Origin: Guadua angustifolia
Lineage: Eukaryota; Streptophyta; Magnoliopsida; Poales; Poaceae
Reading direction: 5' to 3'
Assembly (NCBI GenBank): GCA_036346375.1
Contig: CM070511.1
Coordinates: 12,214,001 to 12,278,000, forward strand
DNA length: 64,000 nt
The position numbers were made by a program, and so were the translations under genes. The notes beneath the pieces are model-generated. The model made no database searches and was not told where the DNA came from. It saw only the letters and a program-made list of their open reading frames with translations. Of this stretch, positions 23,161-33,264 are shown piece after piece; position 1 is the stretch's first letter; each line of letters begins with the position of its first letter.

Positions 23161-24000
23161 TTAAGGTTTAATTATTAGTCGGCTTGAAAATGAACTGAAA
23201 AAGGAAAATACGCTTTTGGAGTGGTGGAGGCGCCTTTTAGCATTGAACTGGAGTTCTTTTGCATCACTGACAGAAGAGTCCTGCAAGGCAATGACTCCAG
23301 GATAGAGGATCGATTAGGACTTGTCGACGATGGCGATCCGAATGCTTACTAGAATTATAATTGACGAAGATAGTGATAATTTGCTTGTAGTTTTTGAACT
23401 GCTCCAGTATAGTATACGTAGAGTTCTATCTAACCTTTATGTCAAGATTGAATCTTTTTGGCTTCTTATTATTGGCCTTACAGTACTCGGAGAATTGAGT
23501 GTATTTTACAGTCGAACCAATAACAAATTGCATTACATCATGTATGTTGTTCAAACTAGGTTTAAATACATTCAAACATGCTTGGCATATGCATCTTTGG
23601 TGGAGTACAAAACCTCTAATATAAGTCTCCAGGCGCGATACTCCACGATCGTCGTGTAAGATGATGCATTGTTAAGAGTGATGGCAATAATACTCCTTTC
23701 TATTTTAAATTCATTAATAACAGTGAGTACACGTGCATTGATAGACTCTCTGGTGTGTGCCTCATCGATTGGCCTAAACCCTGTGGCCCTGTTTGTTTAG
23801 GTTGTAGTCTTCATCCAAGTAATGTGCGACAACACTTAATTAGGTTGCTCTTTTGTGGGACGAAGTCCATACATATGAGGTCAGAGTAAAGGAAAAACTA
23901 ATTTTTGTGTAGTTCTCTTTCAACATTACTAGTTTATGTTTGTACATTGTGTATGTGTCACATGTACTTGTTCTTCTACTAACATGTTGCTATTCTAGGC
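23161..24000. other. Unannotated stretch left of the solo LTR
   Basis: A 110-codon ORF begins at 23330 (plus strand), with no recognisable domain and no supporting codon signal. Near 23785 the string GGCCCTGTTTGTTTAGG resembles termini of grass hAT-type miniature elements, but no partner end was found. Nothing else is supportable. Confidence 0.4.
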
Positions 24001-25031
24001 TGTCGGTGTGTTTGTGCCAGACAGTATTGGTTCGAGTGTATAACCGAGTTTCGGTAGGGGGTCTTCGTAGCTGTGTCACTCTCGGCTCTCTTCTCTACTC
24101 TCGTCACGTGATGAGAAGGACATGAAGCTCAAGAACACACAGGGAACACACAGGGATTTACCCAGGTTCGGGCCCCCAATGCGGGTAACAGCCCTACGTC
24201 CTGCTCAAGCTCGTGTTGCTCTTGTATTCTGCTTGTTCTTAGTTCACCCGATCTTTCGATCATTCGAGCTGGGGATTTCCTCTCTATAGTTCACTGATCG
24301 ACCGACCTCCCTCGTCTCATGCACACTAGCTCCCTTATATACTCCCGGGACTAGTTAGGGCGAGCAAAGGGAGTGGTTTTACATTAATTACATAGACTGT
24401 GTCTAGTCCTGTCGCTACTGTCCCTCAGAGCCTCTTTGTCTACGTCGTTGCTTGACGTCGCCTATCTTCGGATAGCCCGAGGGGAGGGGTTCGGACGCTG
24501 CACGATGAACGCCTGGTACACGCGTCTCCCCGTCTCACCCTGGGCGGTGTAGATGGAACGGGAGTTGGTGAAGCTGGCTCAATCAGAGGGACAGGTCATC
24601 ATGGCGTCAGGGAGCCACGCCTATTAAATAGCCTTCAGGCGCACTGCAACGGCTCCCCGCGCATTTAATGGCTCCCATGCGCATTTAATGACTATGATAC
24701 ATTGCGATCCTTGCGAATGCTTCGGGCGGAAGCCTCCCAGCCCTGTCTGCGTGGATGGCTGACGATGGGCTGCACTCATCGGCGGCCACGTGCTGGTCGC
24801 CCCGATCGCTCATCGGCGGCCACATGTCTGGTCTTGCCAGATCGTGATCTGGTCTCCCGGTGGGACACTGGTTGTCCAAGCGCATTGGGCCGGCACGTGT
24901 CTGATGCTTTGCCAAGCCTCTCTTTCAGCGGGTTGCGTCCTTTGCACCGGGCTTTCTTCTTTTTGTATCTTGTGCACGTGGTCCCACCTGACAGCGGTGG
25001 AGAGAGTACCCTAGTGTAGAATACACCGACA
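24001..25031 (-). mobile_element. Solo LTR, 1031 bp
   Basis: TGTCGGTG...CACCGACA ends form an 8-bp perfect terminal inverted repeat. The flanks TAGGC (23996-24000) and TAGGA (25032-25036) form a 5-bp target duplication with one mismatch. No primer site, purine tract or internal sequence adjoins it, so the element has collapsed by LTR-LTR recombination. A minus-strand TATATAAG at 24334-24341 is the best promoter TATA box and sets the orientation. Confidence 0.8.
24334..24341 (-). promoter_or_regulatory. TATA box of the solo LTR
   Basis: TATATAAG on the minus strand followed by GGAGC, about two thirds of the way along the LTR, the usual place for the U3/R boundary. Confidence 0.5.
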
Positions 25032-25036
25032 TAGGA

Positions 25037-25699
25037 AAAAACCATGTTGGATCATCCTTTCAAAACTAAAGCTCTAACCCATTCTAAGTGGAAGATCATC
25101 GGTAACTATATAAAATGCAATTTCCTCTCTAGCTACCTCACCATTGTATAGCCAGTGTTGAAGTTAAGGTAGGTCTGGACACCATTGCCTTTGCTCAGCT
25201 GATATCTTCTTCAAGTATGTCTCCACATGTTGCTTGAGATAAACTGTTCCTCCACATGCACGTGCAGATAATTTAGCTTAACAATAATTACAAAGAGCAT
25301 AAGTTACCTCATGACTGTCCACAATTTCAATGATTATATCTATATGTTGACAACAACATGTCCAATGATTGTCAGAGTCTCTGACCATTGCTTGCACCGA
25401 TGTAGCGACATCAAGATTCGGTGCGGAGCTCATCCCCCTCGGGAAGGTAATAGGCATCCTCGATGCCCTATGTACTATCCATATGATCGTCATCCATGCC
25501 ATAATCTCCCATGCCCGGGGAGAGTTGGCATAGATCAAACACTAGATTCGAAGGTGGGGGACTAGGAGTGCGAGGGCATGCTCTCTTGCACCCCATCTTG
25601 ACTTTTTCTTGACATACATTTTCATCTTTGAGAGAGTGGTGAGAGAGCAAAGAGAGTGAGAGAGCAAAGGGATAATGTCTCATGTGCTAAAGAAATGAG
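25037..25699. other. Unannotated stretch
   Basis: No convincing ORF or repeat. ORFs at 25278-25683 overlap on both strands and have no recognisable family. Confidence 0.4.
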
Positions 25700-25935
25700 C
25701 ACAACCACAAAAATGCCTATATTAAACACCTCATCACAGATGGTTTTGAAAAACCATCTATGCTAAATCTAATCACAGATGGTTTTGCTAGCATAACTGT
25801 CTGAGGTACTAAAAATTTTAAAAACCATTTGTGATAATCTTTTATCATAGAGAGTTCGTAGTAAAAGCAATTTGTGGTAGGTTAAGTATCACAACGGTTC
25901 TTCCAACGAACCATCCGTGATATCTTGTTGGATAC
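25700..25935 (+). mobile_element. Degenerate CACTA left end with subterminal repeats
   Basis: CACAACCACAAAAATG at 25700 resembles a mutated CACTA terminus of the CACTAGTACAAAAATT type seen at 63737. It is followed by repeats of ATCACAGATGGTTTTG and its variants (25735, 25782, 25828 and others) in both orientations. The matching right end was not found. Confidence 0.45.
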
Positions 25936-26058
25936 TATAAGTATTTTTTTTGTTTTACCTGGAGTGTCTATTTGCCCTTGCCCTCTCAACTTCTCCCAAT
26001 CCACTCAAATAGCAAAAGCCAAGGTAGCACTACACTCAGAGAAAGGGGGTCATCGGCG

Positions 26059-26283
26059 ATGAGCTCTTCCTCCTCATCCTCTTCCAATAGTGACAAGAAT
26101 CTGGGGACTGCAGTGGCCTCACCATCTGCACCCTCACTAACCTCATCCACCGCCCCTCCATCCCTGGCTTCGCTGGCACAGGCAGTAACCTCGACGAGCC
26201 CCAAGAGTACTACGCCAGCGGGGAGAAGAGGTATCTCCCTATCTCCAAAGCTTTGTATATTGCCAGCATCACCACACGATTAG
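26059..26283 (+). CDS. Possible first exon of an unrecognised CACTA-internal gene
   Basis: A GC-rich, serine-rich reading frame begins with ATG at 26059 just inside the degenerate CACTA end and runs 74 codons, starting with a run of eight serines. The sequence then turns sharply AT-rich, as at an exon-intron edge in grasses. I recognise no domain. It could be a captured host exon or the first exon of a transposase gene, or simply noise. It is listed because of its base composition and position. Confidence 0.2.
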   Translation: MSSSSSSSSNSDKNLGTAVASPSAPSLTSSTAPPSLASLAQAVTSTSPKSTTPAGRRGISLSPKLCILPASPHD

Positions 26284-27640
26284 ATCATTAGCTTTGTTTC
26301 TGGGATTGAGTTTTGATTTTCCCTAGCTTGGAGTTTGTTAGGGTTTGTTGGTTGATGAGTTCATGGATAGGAGCTTTGTGCTAGCTAGGATCTGATTCAA
26401 TACTTATGAACTAATATATTTAGTCATGCTCGAATTGATTTTTCTATTAAGATTCACCAATATATGCCGTTATTTTTTGAAAACTCATTTATATTTCATG
26501 GTTTGATCAGATAGGCAAAACTAATTATGTTGTTATGATTGACACAAAAATATAATATCTGATAGAACTCTCTTTTCCTCTAAGGTAGAATATATAACAA
26601 CAAGCTGTAGCCATGAACTCAACTTTGCGGATGTAAGCAATATATTTGCAGCCTATGAAGATTATTACCTTGAATTTAAGCTTATGTTGTTCCTTTAATA
26701 ATGTCATGTTATAGATCATCAAGTATGTGACTTAATCATGAAACTCTATAATTTGATTATGATATTATTATAAATTATCCTTGTTTATTTATTGGTTGGG
26801 ACACCAATAATATTTATTCAAAACTAGCTTATGAATTGTTTAATAATCATGTTTTATCAATTATAAGTATGTGATACAATTCATTCATGTGAATATATGT
26901 AAGTGTACATGCTATTGGACTTACACACTTATGAAACATCTTTTGAGAATTTGATTAGTATCATAAATTGTTTCATACAATGATAATGATTGATCCTTAA
27001 ACCTAAGATCAACATAGTTTCCTACACGAGAATGGTATGCATTGATGTTGTCTAATGTTGCCTGTAATAGGATAATCATAAGGATAACACTTAGTTATTC
27101 TTTGAATCATGCAGAGGGAAGTGTATGATCAAGATGGAATTTGTCCTCCTCATACCGAGGGAAAAATATCAATCGACCACTTGATGAAATAGACTAATGA
27201 ATGTGCATGGCCATGCCAGAATGACTAAGGTGTTAATCGATCGATCTTGTTAGTCTACTTCAAATAATTTAGGAAATCGGTTTAAAAATACAAGGATAAC
27301 ACACCCCAACCTTGAGTTAAACTATGATATTAAGGTGACAAAAGGATTGAATGTATTCATTGAGTGTTTTATTAGATAAATGACATTCATGCACATTAGG
27401 TAGTCATTATATTCTGCTAAGAGCGTCTTGCAACTTGTGAATAAAAAAAAGGAGTTTCTCAATTTACTACTAACGTTGCAAGAACCTCAACGGTCACAAA
27501 CATAAGAATAGGGTTAAGATAGATTTATGAAAACTTCTCTCGTGACATGTGTCAATACGATTAAACATGATGTTTGTTTATTCTATACAAAAGACTACGA
27601 ACCCGTGCATACGAAAATATTTTTTTATGCTAGAAACATT
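26284..27640. other. AT-rich stretch without recognisable features
   Basis: No ORF above about 65 codons, no terminus and no repeat family I can name. It may be the inside of the CACTA element that starts at 25700, or older unique sequence. Confidence 0.45.
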
Positions 27641-27654
27641 GTAGCATTGACCTA

Positions 27655-27800
27655 GCATAGTAGCATGGAGGCAGTACTATAGCGCCGACCTACTACTGTA
27701 GCATGTTGGCAGTACTGTAGAAATCGACTTTGCTACATTACTGGGCGTGTACTATAGCAAACCGACATTGATACAGTACTTTCGGTTAATGTAGCATTGA
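27655..27800. repeat. Short GTAGCAT / GCAGTACTGTAG repeats
   Basis: Variants of GCAGTACTRTAG and GTAGCATG recur about 40 bp apart (27671, 27707), with looser copies to about 27790. A degenerate local repeat of unknown origin. Confidence 0.5.
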
Positions 27801-27956
27801 CTTATGAACAGTGTTTTTTGCTATAAATACAACCATCGAGTTCAGAAAAATGCATGAAAAAATCAAGTGGAAAAATAAAGGAAGGTGAAAATATTTCGCC
27901 TAAACCACTAAAGGGTCAGCAAAGTCATATTGCATAGTACTAGCAAAAATGGCATA

Positions 27957-27961
27957 TGGTG
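27957..27961. other. Target-site duplication TGGTG, left copy
   Basis: Matches TGGTG at 62604-62608, immediately outside the other end of composite element D. Confidence 0.7.
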
Positions 27962-28368
27962 TGTCAGGACCCGAATATGCAAATCCGAACCCTCTGTTTA
28001 TACTGTACTAGTCCAGGATCACGCTAGTGCACACAGGCTCAACATTAGTAAATATCACAATCATACACAGCGTTCATAAGATAAAAGACAACATATATTG
28101 AATATTACCAGTTACATGACCTTATGGTCAGCTTACGGGACTTCCCTTCGCAAGGCTGAACAAAAAATTGAACTGCAGCGGAATGAAGACGTAGATAAAC
28201 CTCTCAGTATACCACGGGCAACTGACAAGACTCGCACCCTAAACCTTCGTCCCTTTCAAGGTTCTTCTCCTTCAGTACGGATGTCAACTCCTCAACTAGG
28301 GATATTGTAGTTGTCAAGGATGAGTACATAAAGCACTCAACAAGTTGTGCACAGAATGCAAATCTAAC
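27962..28368 (-). mobile_element. D 3' LTR, U5-side piece
   Basis: The minus-strand end ...GGGTCCTGACA matches the end of E's LTR at 58981 (GGGTCCCGACA). About 400 bp align with the reverse complement of 58575-58981 at roughly 80% identity by eye. Homology stops abruptly at TGATGAATACTC, where G begins. Confidence 0.85.
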
Positions 28369-29426
28369 TGATGAATACTCATACCAGGGGTACCCCACAG
28401 CAAAGTATACATCTACTTCAAGATCGCATTTCTCTCAGTCATCCGGGCACAACAACAGCAAGGCTAGCGGCGATGCAGAGCGCCGAAAAGGATCTTACCA
28501 AAGCCTTCGTCCCTCACAGATGGGATAATCCCTAAATATTGGCTGGACTACCAGATGAACCATCTTGGGCCCGGCTCTAGGCCCAAGAGGACACGAAGAA
28601 TCTTTGGCCTCGATCAGTCCCACCAAGGGGCGCCCCGACCAGGCTACTGGTCGGGCGTCCCCGTAGGCTCCGACCAGGCCTCCGGCCAAAGCCTTGGCAA
28701 AACTTCACCTCATCGATCCCCGCCATGACATCGGTCGGCTCCGACCTGGTCACTCGCCCCCTAGACATAACGGCCATGCCGGAGCAGGTGGCCCCTTCCC
28801 GAGGTGGCGCGGGGGGTCGCTGAGTCAAGCGCCCGTCCTTTCGCCCCATCAGACACGGTGGAGGGATGCGCTCCGTCTCAAGGCAACACCAGAATACGGC
28901 GCAAGCAACGTCAACACCTGACAGGCGAGCAGAGGGCAGGTGCACACCTTCCGTGGAACAACATCATTGTGTCTACTAACCCAAAGATGGGATGAACAGG
29001 AATATGTCCATCATCGGGACCGGAGACCGGGACTCCCGGGCATAGCGTACCCCTACATCTTTCCTCCGAATTCCTGTGTAACCTGCTCCCTCCGACTATA
29101 TAAAGGGAGGCAGGGCCCTCAGGGAAAGGGGACTCACTCATTTTTCGCATTCTACCTCGCTTGCTCACCCAACCCCATTCGGGCCTTCCGACCCGAGCGA
29201 GCGTTCTTAGCTCCCGGGCTCCCTCACTCGGACGAGCGCTAGGGGCTTGTCCTTAGCCCTCGCTTGTAATCCACTCCACTTTGAGCAATGAGATCCACCA
29301 TCACGAACTGGACGTAGGGACATTCGTCCCGAACCAGTATACATCTGGGACTCCCTTAGCCTAACTGTTCAAGGAGAGGGGCCTTACGACCCTATACCTA
29401 CAAATTTACTTGCGGTTATCATAACA
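28369..29426 (+). mobile_element. 5' LTR of Tat-lineage element G
   Basis: TGATGAATAC to TTATCATAACA. A TATA box (CTATATAAAGGG) lies at 29096. The R/U5 part carries CTCGCTTGTAATCC and ACTGGACGTAGGGAC, which I know from Tat-type LTRs of grasses. The next bases, TTAGCGCGCCCGGTAAAGG (29432), resemble the GGCGCGCC-type region that follows such LTRs. Confidence 0.75.
29096..29107 (+). promoter_or_regulatory. TATA box of the G LTR
   Basis: CTATATAAAGGG, about 330 bp before the LTR end, with a pyrimidine-rich start region downstream. Confidence 0.7.
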
Positions 29427-30459
29427 CCCGGTTAGCGCGCCCGGTAAAGGGTCTTCGCGTCATCTTCGTGATCTCCGGATTCCCATCTCCTTCCTTGATG
29501 GCCTTCTTCACCGATGACGATGTGACTGCGTCAAGGAGCTGGATTCGTTCGGCTCCTCGACCGTCGCCCCCTCTCCCTGCACGGAGAGTTCGTGCTCATC
29601 CCGCCACTCCTCGAGCTCACCGTCTTTGAGCTTGGCGTGGCAGCGGCATTAGAGGCCCAAAAGGCCGAGCTTGCGAACTCGGGGCGATCTGGAGCGGGGC
29701 GGCCGGACGCCGTATCGCTGGCGCCAGCACGCCGTCGGGTTCACCAACAACTGGCTGAAAGGTCGCATGGCCTTCCGTGCTTCCCCCACGCCAACCGAAA
29801 TGTCGCGGCAACGGTGGTGCTGCTCCGCAGCGTCCCCAAGCCAGGGGACCCGGGGGCCAAGGCCACCTATCAGCACCTCCGGGGGCCGGCAGAGCGTGCT
29901 GCCGTACAGCACATGCGGCCTTCCTGTTCCCATCATTCGGGGGGCCTCCTCGGGCTACCCAAACCATGCCGCCATGCGGGACCAGCAAGGTCCAGCGTTG
30001 GCGACGCCACTCCTTGAAGTGATCCCAAGCCTCGTGCGCTCCGGATCGCTGCCGACTTCGGTGCGTATCGACTCTACGTGCACGGCGAATCCAAGCTTAT
30101 CGTCGACCGAGTCGTGAAGGCCTCGGAGCCTCACGGCACTCGTATGGCAGCATACTGCCGGGGACCTTCGTCTCCGACCTCCTCCAGCCTTCAGTCCGAT
30201 CGGACACGTCAATCGGGTGGCCGACTAACCCCGGATGCGGTCGTTCCGACTGACAGTCAGTCAGACGCTTTCCGGGACGGGCCGCGGCATGGGTTGGACC
30301 TTCGGTGATTGACGACCTGGTCCTGCGCCAGGTTCAGTCCATCGTGGTAGGCGCGAGTCGCCCCCTCCCCAGGAAGGACCCTTCACCGTCATGGGGGTCC
30401 TCCGATCTGGCACCTTTCGACTCAGAAGCGCCAATGGCCACGCTGTGCCGGACGCGTAG
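29427..30459 (+). pseudogene. Collapsed gag-pol region of G
   Basis: About 1 kb replaces the several kilobases of a normal gag-pol. An ATG at 29498 opens a GC-rich frame that soon breaks. At 30036-30158 one frame reads ALRIAADFGAYRLYVHGESK and onward, the Tat-type RNase H core. At 30376-30459 another reads GPFTVMGVLRSGTFRL and ends in a stop, the integrase C-terminal tail. Reverse transcriptase and the integrase catalytic core are missing. Internal deletions in a Tat polyprotein explain this best. Confidence 0.65.
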
Positions 30460-30950
30460 GGTGGTGAGAAGATAAGGAGACTCTACCCCTGGCCTTCATC
30501 TTTATCCACGCGTTTTCATTATTATACGTGCCTTTTCATTAAATCCCCCGGGTTCGAAAGTGCTGCACGCCGACCGCATTCCGGTCCTCGCGCACGTGAC
30601 TCAGGGGCTGCTTGCTTGCACACTACTTAAGACGGCACCCCAACCGACCGTTAGATCCCTTGCGAGTGGTAACCCTCTCAACCCGAGTGCTACGACCTAT
30701 GCCCTGGTGGCTATGGTTGCGAAGTAGTGCTTTGTGGAAAAAGGGAGAGCTCACATGAGGGGATCCATGGTCAATCTCAGACGCGTCTTTTGGGCTGCCA
30801 GGCCTTTTGCCGTTTTTCGCGTTCGCCTCAAACTATTGGCACTCCAACCCACGCTGCAGCGACCCCTGCGGTTCCTAAGGGCTGCGGTCGTTCGACGAGT
30901 GTTCATTACAGACAAGGAAAGCAAAAAGTCCGGCAAAATCCCCAAAATCC
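30460..30950. other. Spacer between G pol remnant and antisense gene 2
   Basis: Non-coding. At 30668-30715 it carries one unit of the GGTAACCCTCTCAACCCGAG...GTGGCTA motif that recurs twice near 32760 and 32915, upstream of the other antisense gene's 3' end. Confidence 0.55.
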
Positions 30951-32214
30951 ATGACATCAAATGTACACACATTGCGCCACCTAGAAGCAAAAGTTAGACT
31001 CGCGCACCTGGAGGCTCATACGACGAATTCGTCGTCATCCTCAGAGCTGTCGCCGCTCACGGCGACAGCACCAAGCCCTGCCACTATCTCCACCGCCGGC
31101 CGCACCCTTGCCCGCACCTGGTCTGCGTCGCCTTCGACCCCGACAACGGTCATGATCGGGTCGAAGGTGGTGTCGCGGCTGGCGCAGCAGGCCAACACGT
31201 ACTCCGCCATGTCGACGGCAATTCCCCGCCCCTCGCGAACGGAGCGCTCACGCAGGGCACGGGGTAGGTCCGCCAGTATGTTAACGCTTCGGGAGAGGCC
31301 GCATCACATCAGTAGCTCGGTGCGCTCCGGCGGCTCCTGCAGCTCCACCCCTAGCGGCCTTAAACTCCTAGACATGCTTTCAAAGACCGGGCCAAGCACG
31401 TCCATGAGGTCATCGTGCGTGGTACAACGCTCCTGATGCATCCGGGCCAACTCTCCTTCGGCGGCCTCTGCCCGAAGCCCTTGCGCCAGCGCCTCATCGC
31501 GCGTTTTGGAGAGCTCTTCCCCGGCGGCCTCGGCCAGGGCCCGCTGCGCAAGCACCTCATCGCGCATTTTGGCAAGTTCTTCCCCGACGGCATCGGCCAG
31601 GGCCCGCTGCACCTCCGCCTCCTCGCACGTTTTGGTGAGCTCCACCTCCGTGGCTCGGACCGGAGCCCGCTGCCATGACGCCTCCGCCTCCTGAGCTACG
31701 GTCGCTGCGATCTGGAGGCGCAGGGAAGCGTCCATCCTCACCACCAGTGACGCGGTCTGGGCCCTTGTCCCCAACGGACCTCCCGAGGCGCTTGGGGGAA
31801 CGTTGGAGGCGGCTCCCAAGGCGTCGCCTCCCCCATCAGGGCAGCCCGGGCGCGGCCGGCCGACCGACCCGACCAACCCTGGAGCAGAACGGAAGCAAAA
31901 AGCCCAACGTCGGTGGCGTAACCAAAGCCACCTCGGCACCAAGCAAGGAACTCACCCGCGAGGGTTTCTGTCTGAAGACCATCGAGGCGAATGATTACGC
32001 CCCGCCGCCTGTGTTGGAAGACTCGGCGTCGTCGCGGGACCTCTTGGCGTCGAGACCTGACGGCCCCATCGCCGCCTTCCGCTTGCCAGCCCTCCGGTCG
32101 TCGTCGCCGCTCGCCATCCGGCGTTCGAATGCAAAGAGCTACCCCCTCTCCACTGCAGAGGAATGCGGAAAGACATAGAGGCATGGGCAAATACCTAGAC
32201 GTCATCGCTCTCAT
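30951..32214 (-). pseudogene. Antisense gene 2 of Tat element G (coiled-coil protein)
   Basis: On the strand opposite to pol. The main frame (31304-31942) encodes an alanine/glutamate-rich coiled coil with 21-residue repeats around EELAKMRDEVLAQR, EELSKTRDEALAQG and EGELARMHQE. It continues in other frames into a C-terminal segment (31016-31210) ending in acidic SGDSSEDDDEF. A TATA box lies just upstream at about 32228. The layout matches the C-terminal half of the antisense ORF known from Tat-lineage elements. The N-terminal gypsy-type domain seen in gene 1 is absent, so this is a shortened paralogue. Frame changes may be introns or decay. Confidence 0.55.
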
Positions 32215-32227
32215 GCCCCCCAGCCGT

Positions 32228-32237
32228 ATTTATAGTG
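32228..32237 (-). promoter_or_regulatory. TATA box of antisense gene 2
   Basis: CTATAAATACGG on the minus strand, shortly upstream of the first ATGs of antisense gene 2. Confidence 0.6.
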
Positions 32238-32727
32238 ACGGGGCGGAGTGGTCCAAGCGGGCGCCGCGTTGGGCCAAGCGCCGCACGCGCATTAACTCAC
32301 CCTGTGGACTTGACATGCTCTTTCCACTCTTGCCACATCGCATTAAAATCCCACGACGCATTAAAATGCGATGGGACGACAGAGAGCGGAAGGACATCGC
32401 TTCGGGCAGAGCCCAGTGCGACTTTTCGGTTTTGGCTCCCGGGCCAAAACGACCGCATCGGCACACCAAAGGAAGGCCTAGGCGGGCCGCGCTCGCCCCG
32501 AAGCAGCAAAACACCCATTGGCCTAGCCTCCCTGGCAGCGGACTGAGCGGTGGGCCCAGCTGCCATGACCTCCCCGATGCGCGGAATAAAAGCTAAGGCT
32601 ACTCTATCCCTAAAGTTTTTCTCGTTCCCGCGTGAACTTCCTGCTCCTCCGACTACAAGCGTTGCGCGGCGACCATAGCGTGGACACCGCGCACCGCTCG
32701 GGGGCTGCAAGGTTTACACACTCACAT

Positions 32728-33025
32728 GGGTCGGTGACCCGGCTGCCTACTCGGTTGTCCCTGGCGGCAACCCTCTCGATCCAAGTGCTACGGCCTACGC
32801 CCTAGTGGCTACTGATTATGGTAAGCGCTTGTGAAGAAAGTACCGTGGGGTGATCCATAGATGGTCAGAAACACTGGGTCGGTGACCCGGCTGGCTACTC
32901 GGTTCTCCCTGGCGGCAACCCTCCCAACCCGAGTGCTACGGCCTACGTCTTAGTGGCTCACGGTTTAAGAAAGCGCTTGTGATGAAGGAAATGCCGTGGG
33001 ATGATCCATAGACGGTCGGAAACAC
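32728..33025. repeat. 148-bp tandem repeat, two units
   Basis: Units start with GGGTCGGTGACCCGGCTG at 32728 and 32876. They share the GGCGGCAACCCTC, GTGCTACGGCCTACG and TGATCCATAGA segments. A partial third copy lies at 30668. Confidence 0.85.
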
Positions 33026-33264
33026 TCCTTTTCCATGTCGAGTGCCTGCCAACATTTCATCTTTGGGCTTTTTCTAAGCTTTCCCCAAAAAGTGCTAACA
33101 TACCGACCTACGCCTATATAACCCCCATGGTTTCTTAGGGCGTGGTCGTCAAATGTTTATCACCCCTGGGAAATGCGAAGGATAAAAGTCGGACCTACGA
33201 AACGGCCCAACCGCCCAAAAACGTTAAAAAAAACTTCAGTTCTTTACATAACAAAATTGCTAAA

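Noticed and set aside
23330..23659. 110-codon ORF with a hydrophobic middle
   Set aside because: No recognisable domain, no exon-like composition, AT-rich background; likely chance.
23785..23801. GGCCCTGTTTGTTTAGG, similar to ends of miniature hAT elements
   Set aside because: No inverted partner or 8-bp duplication found nearby.
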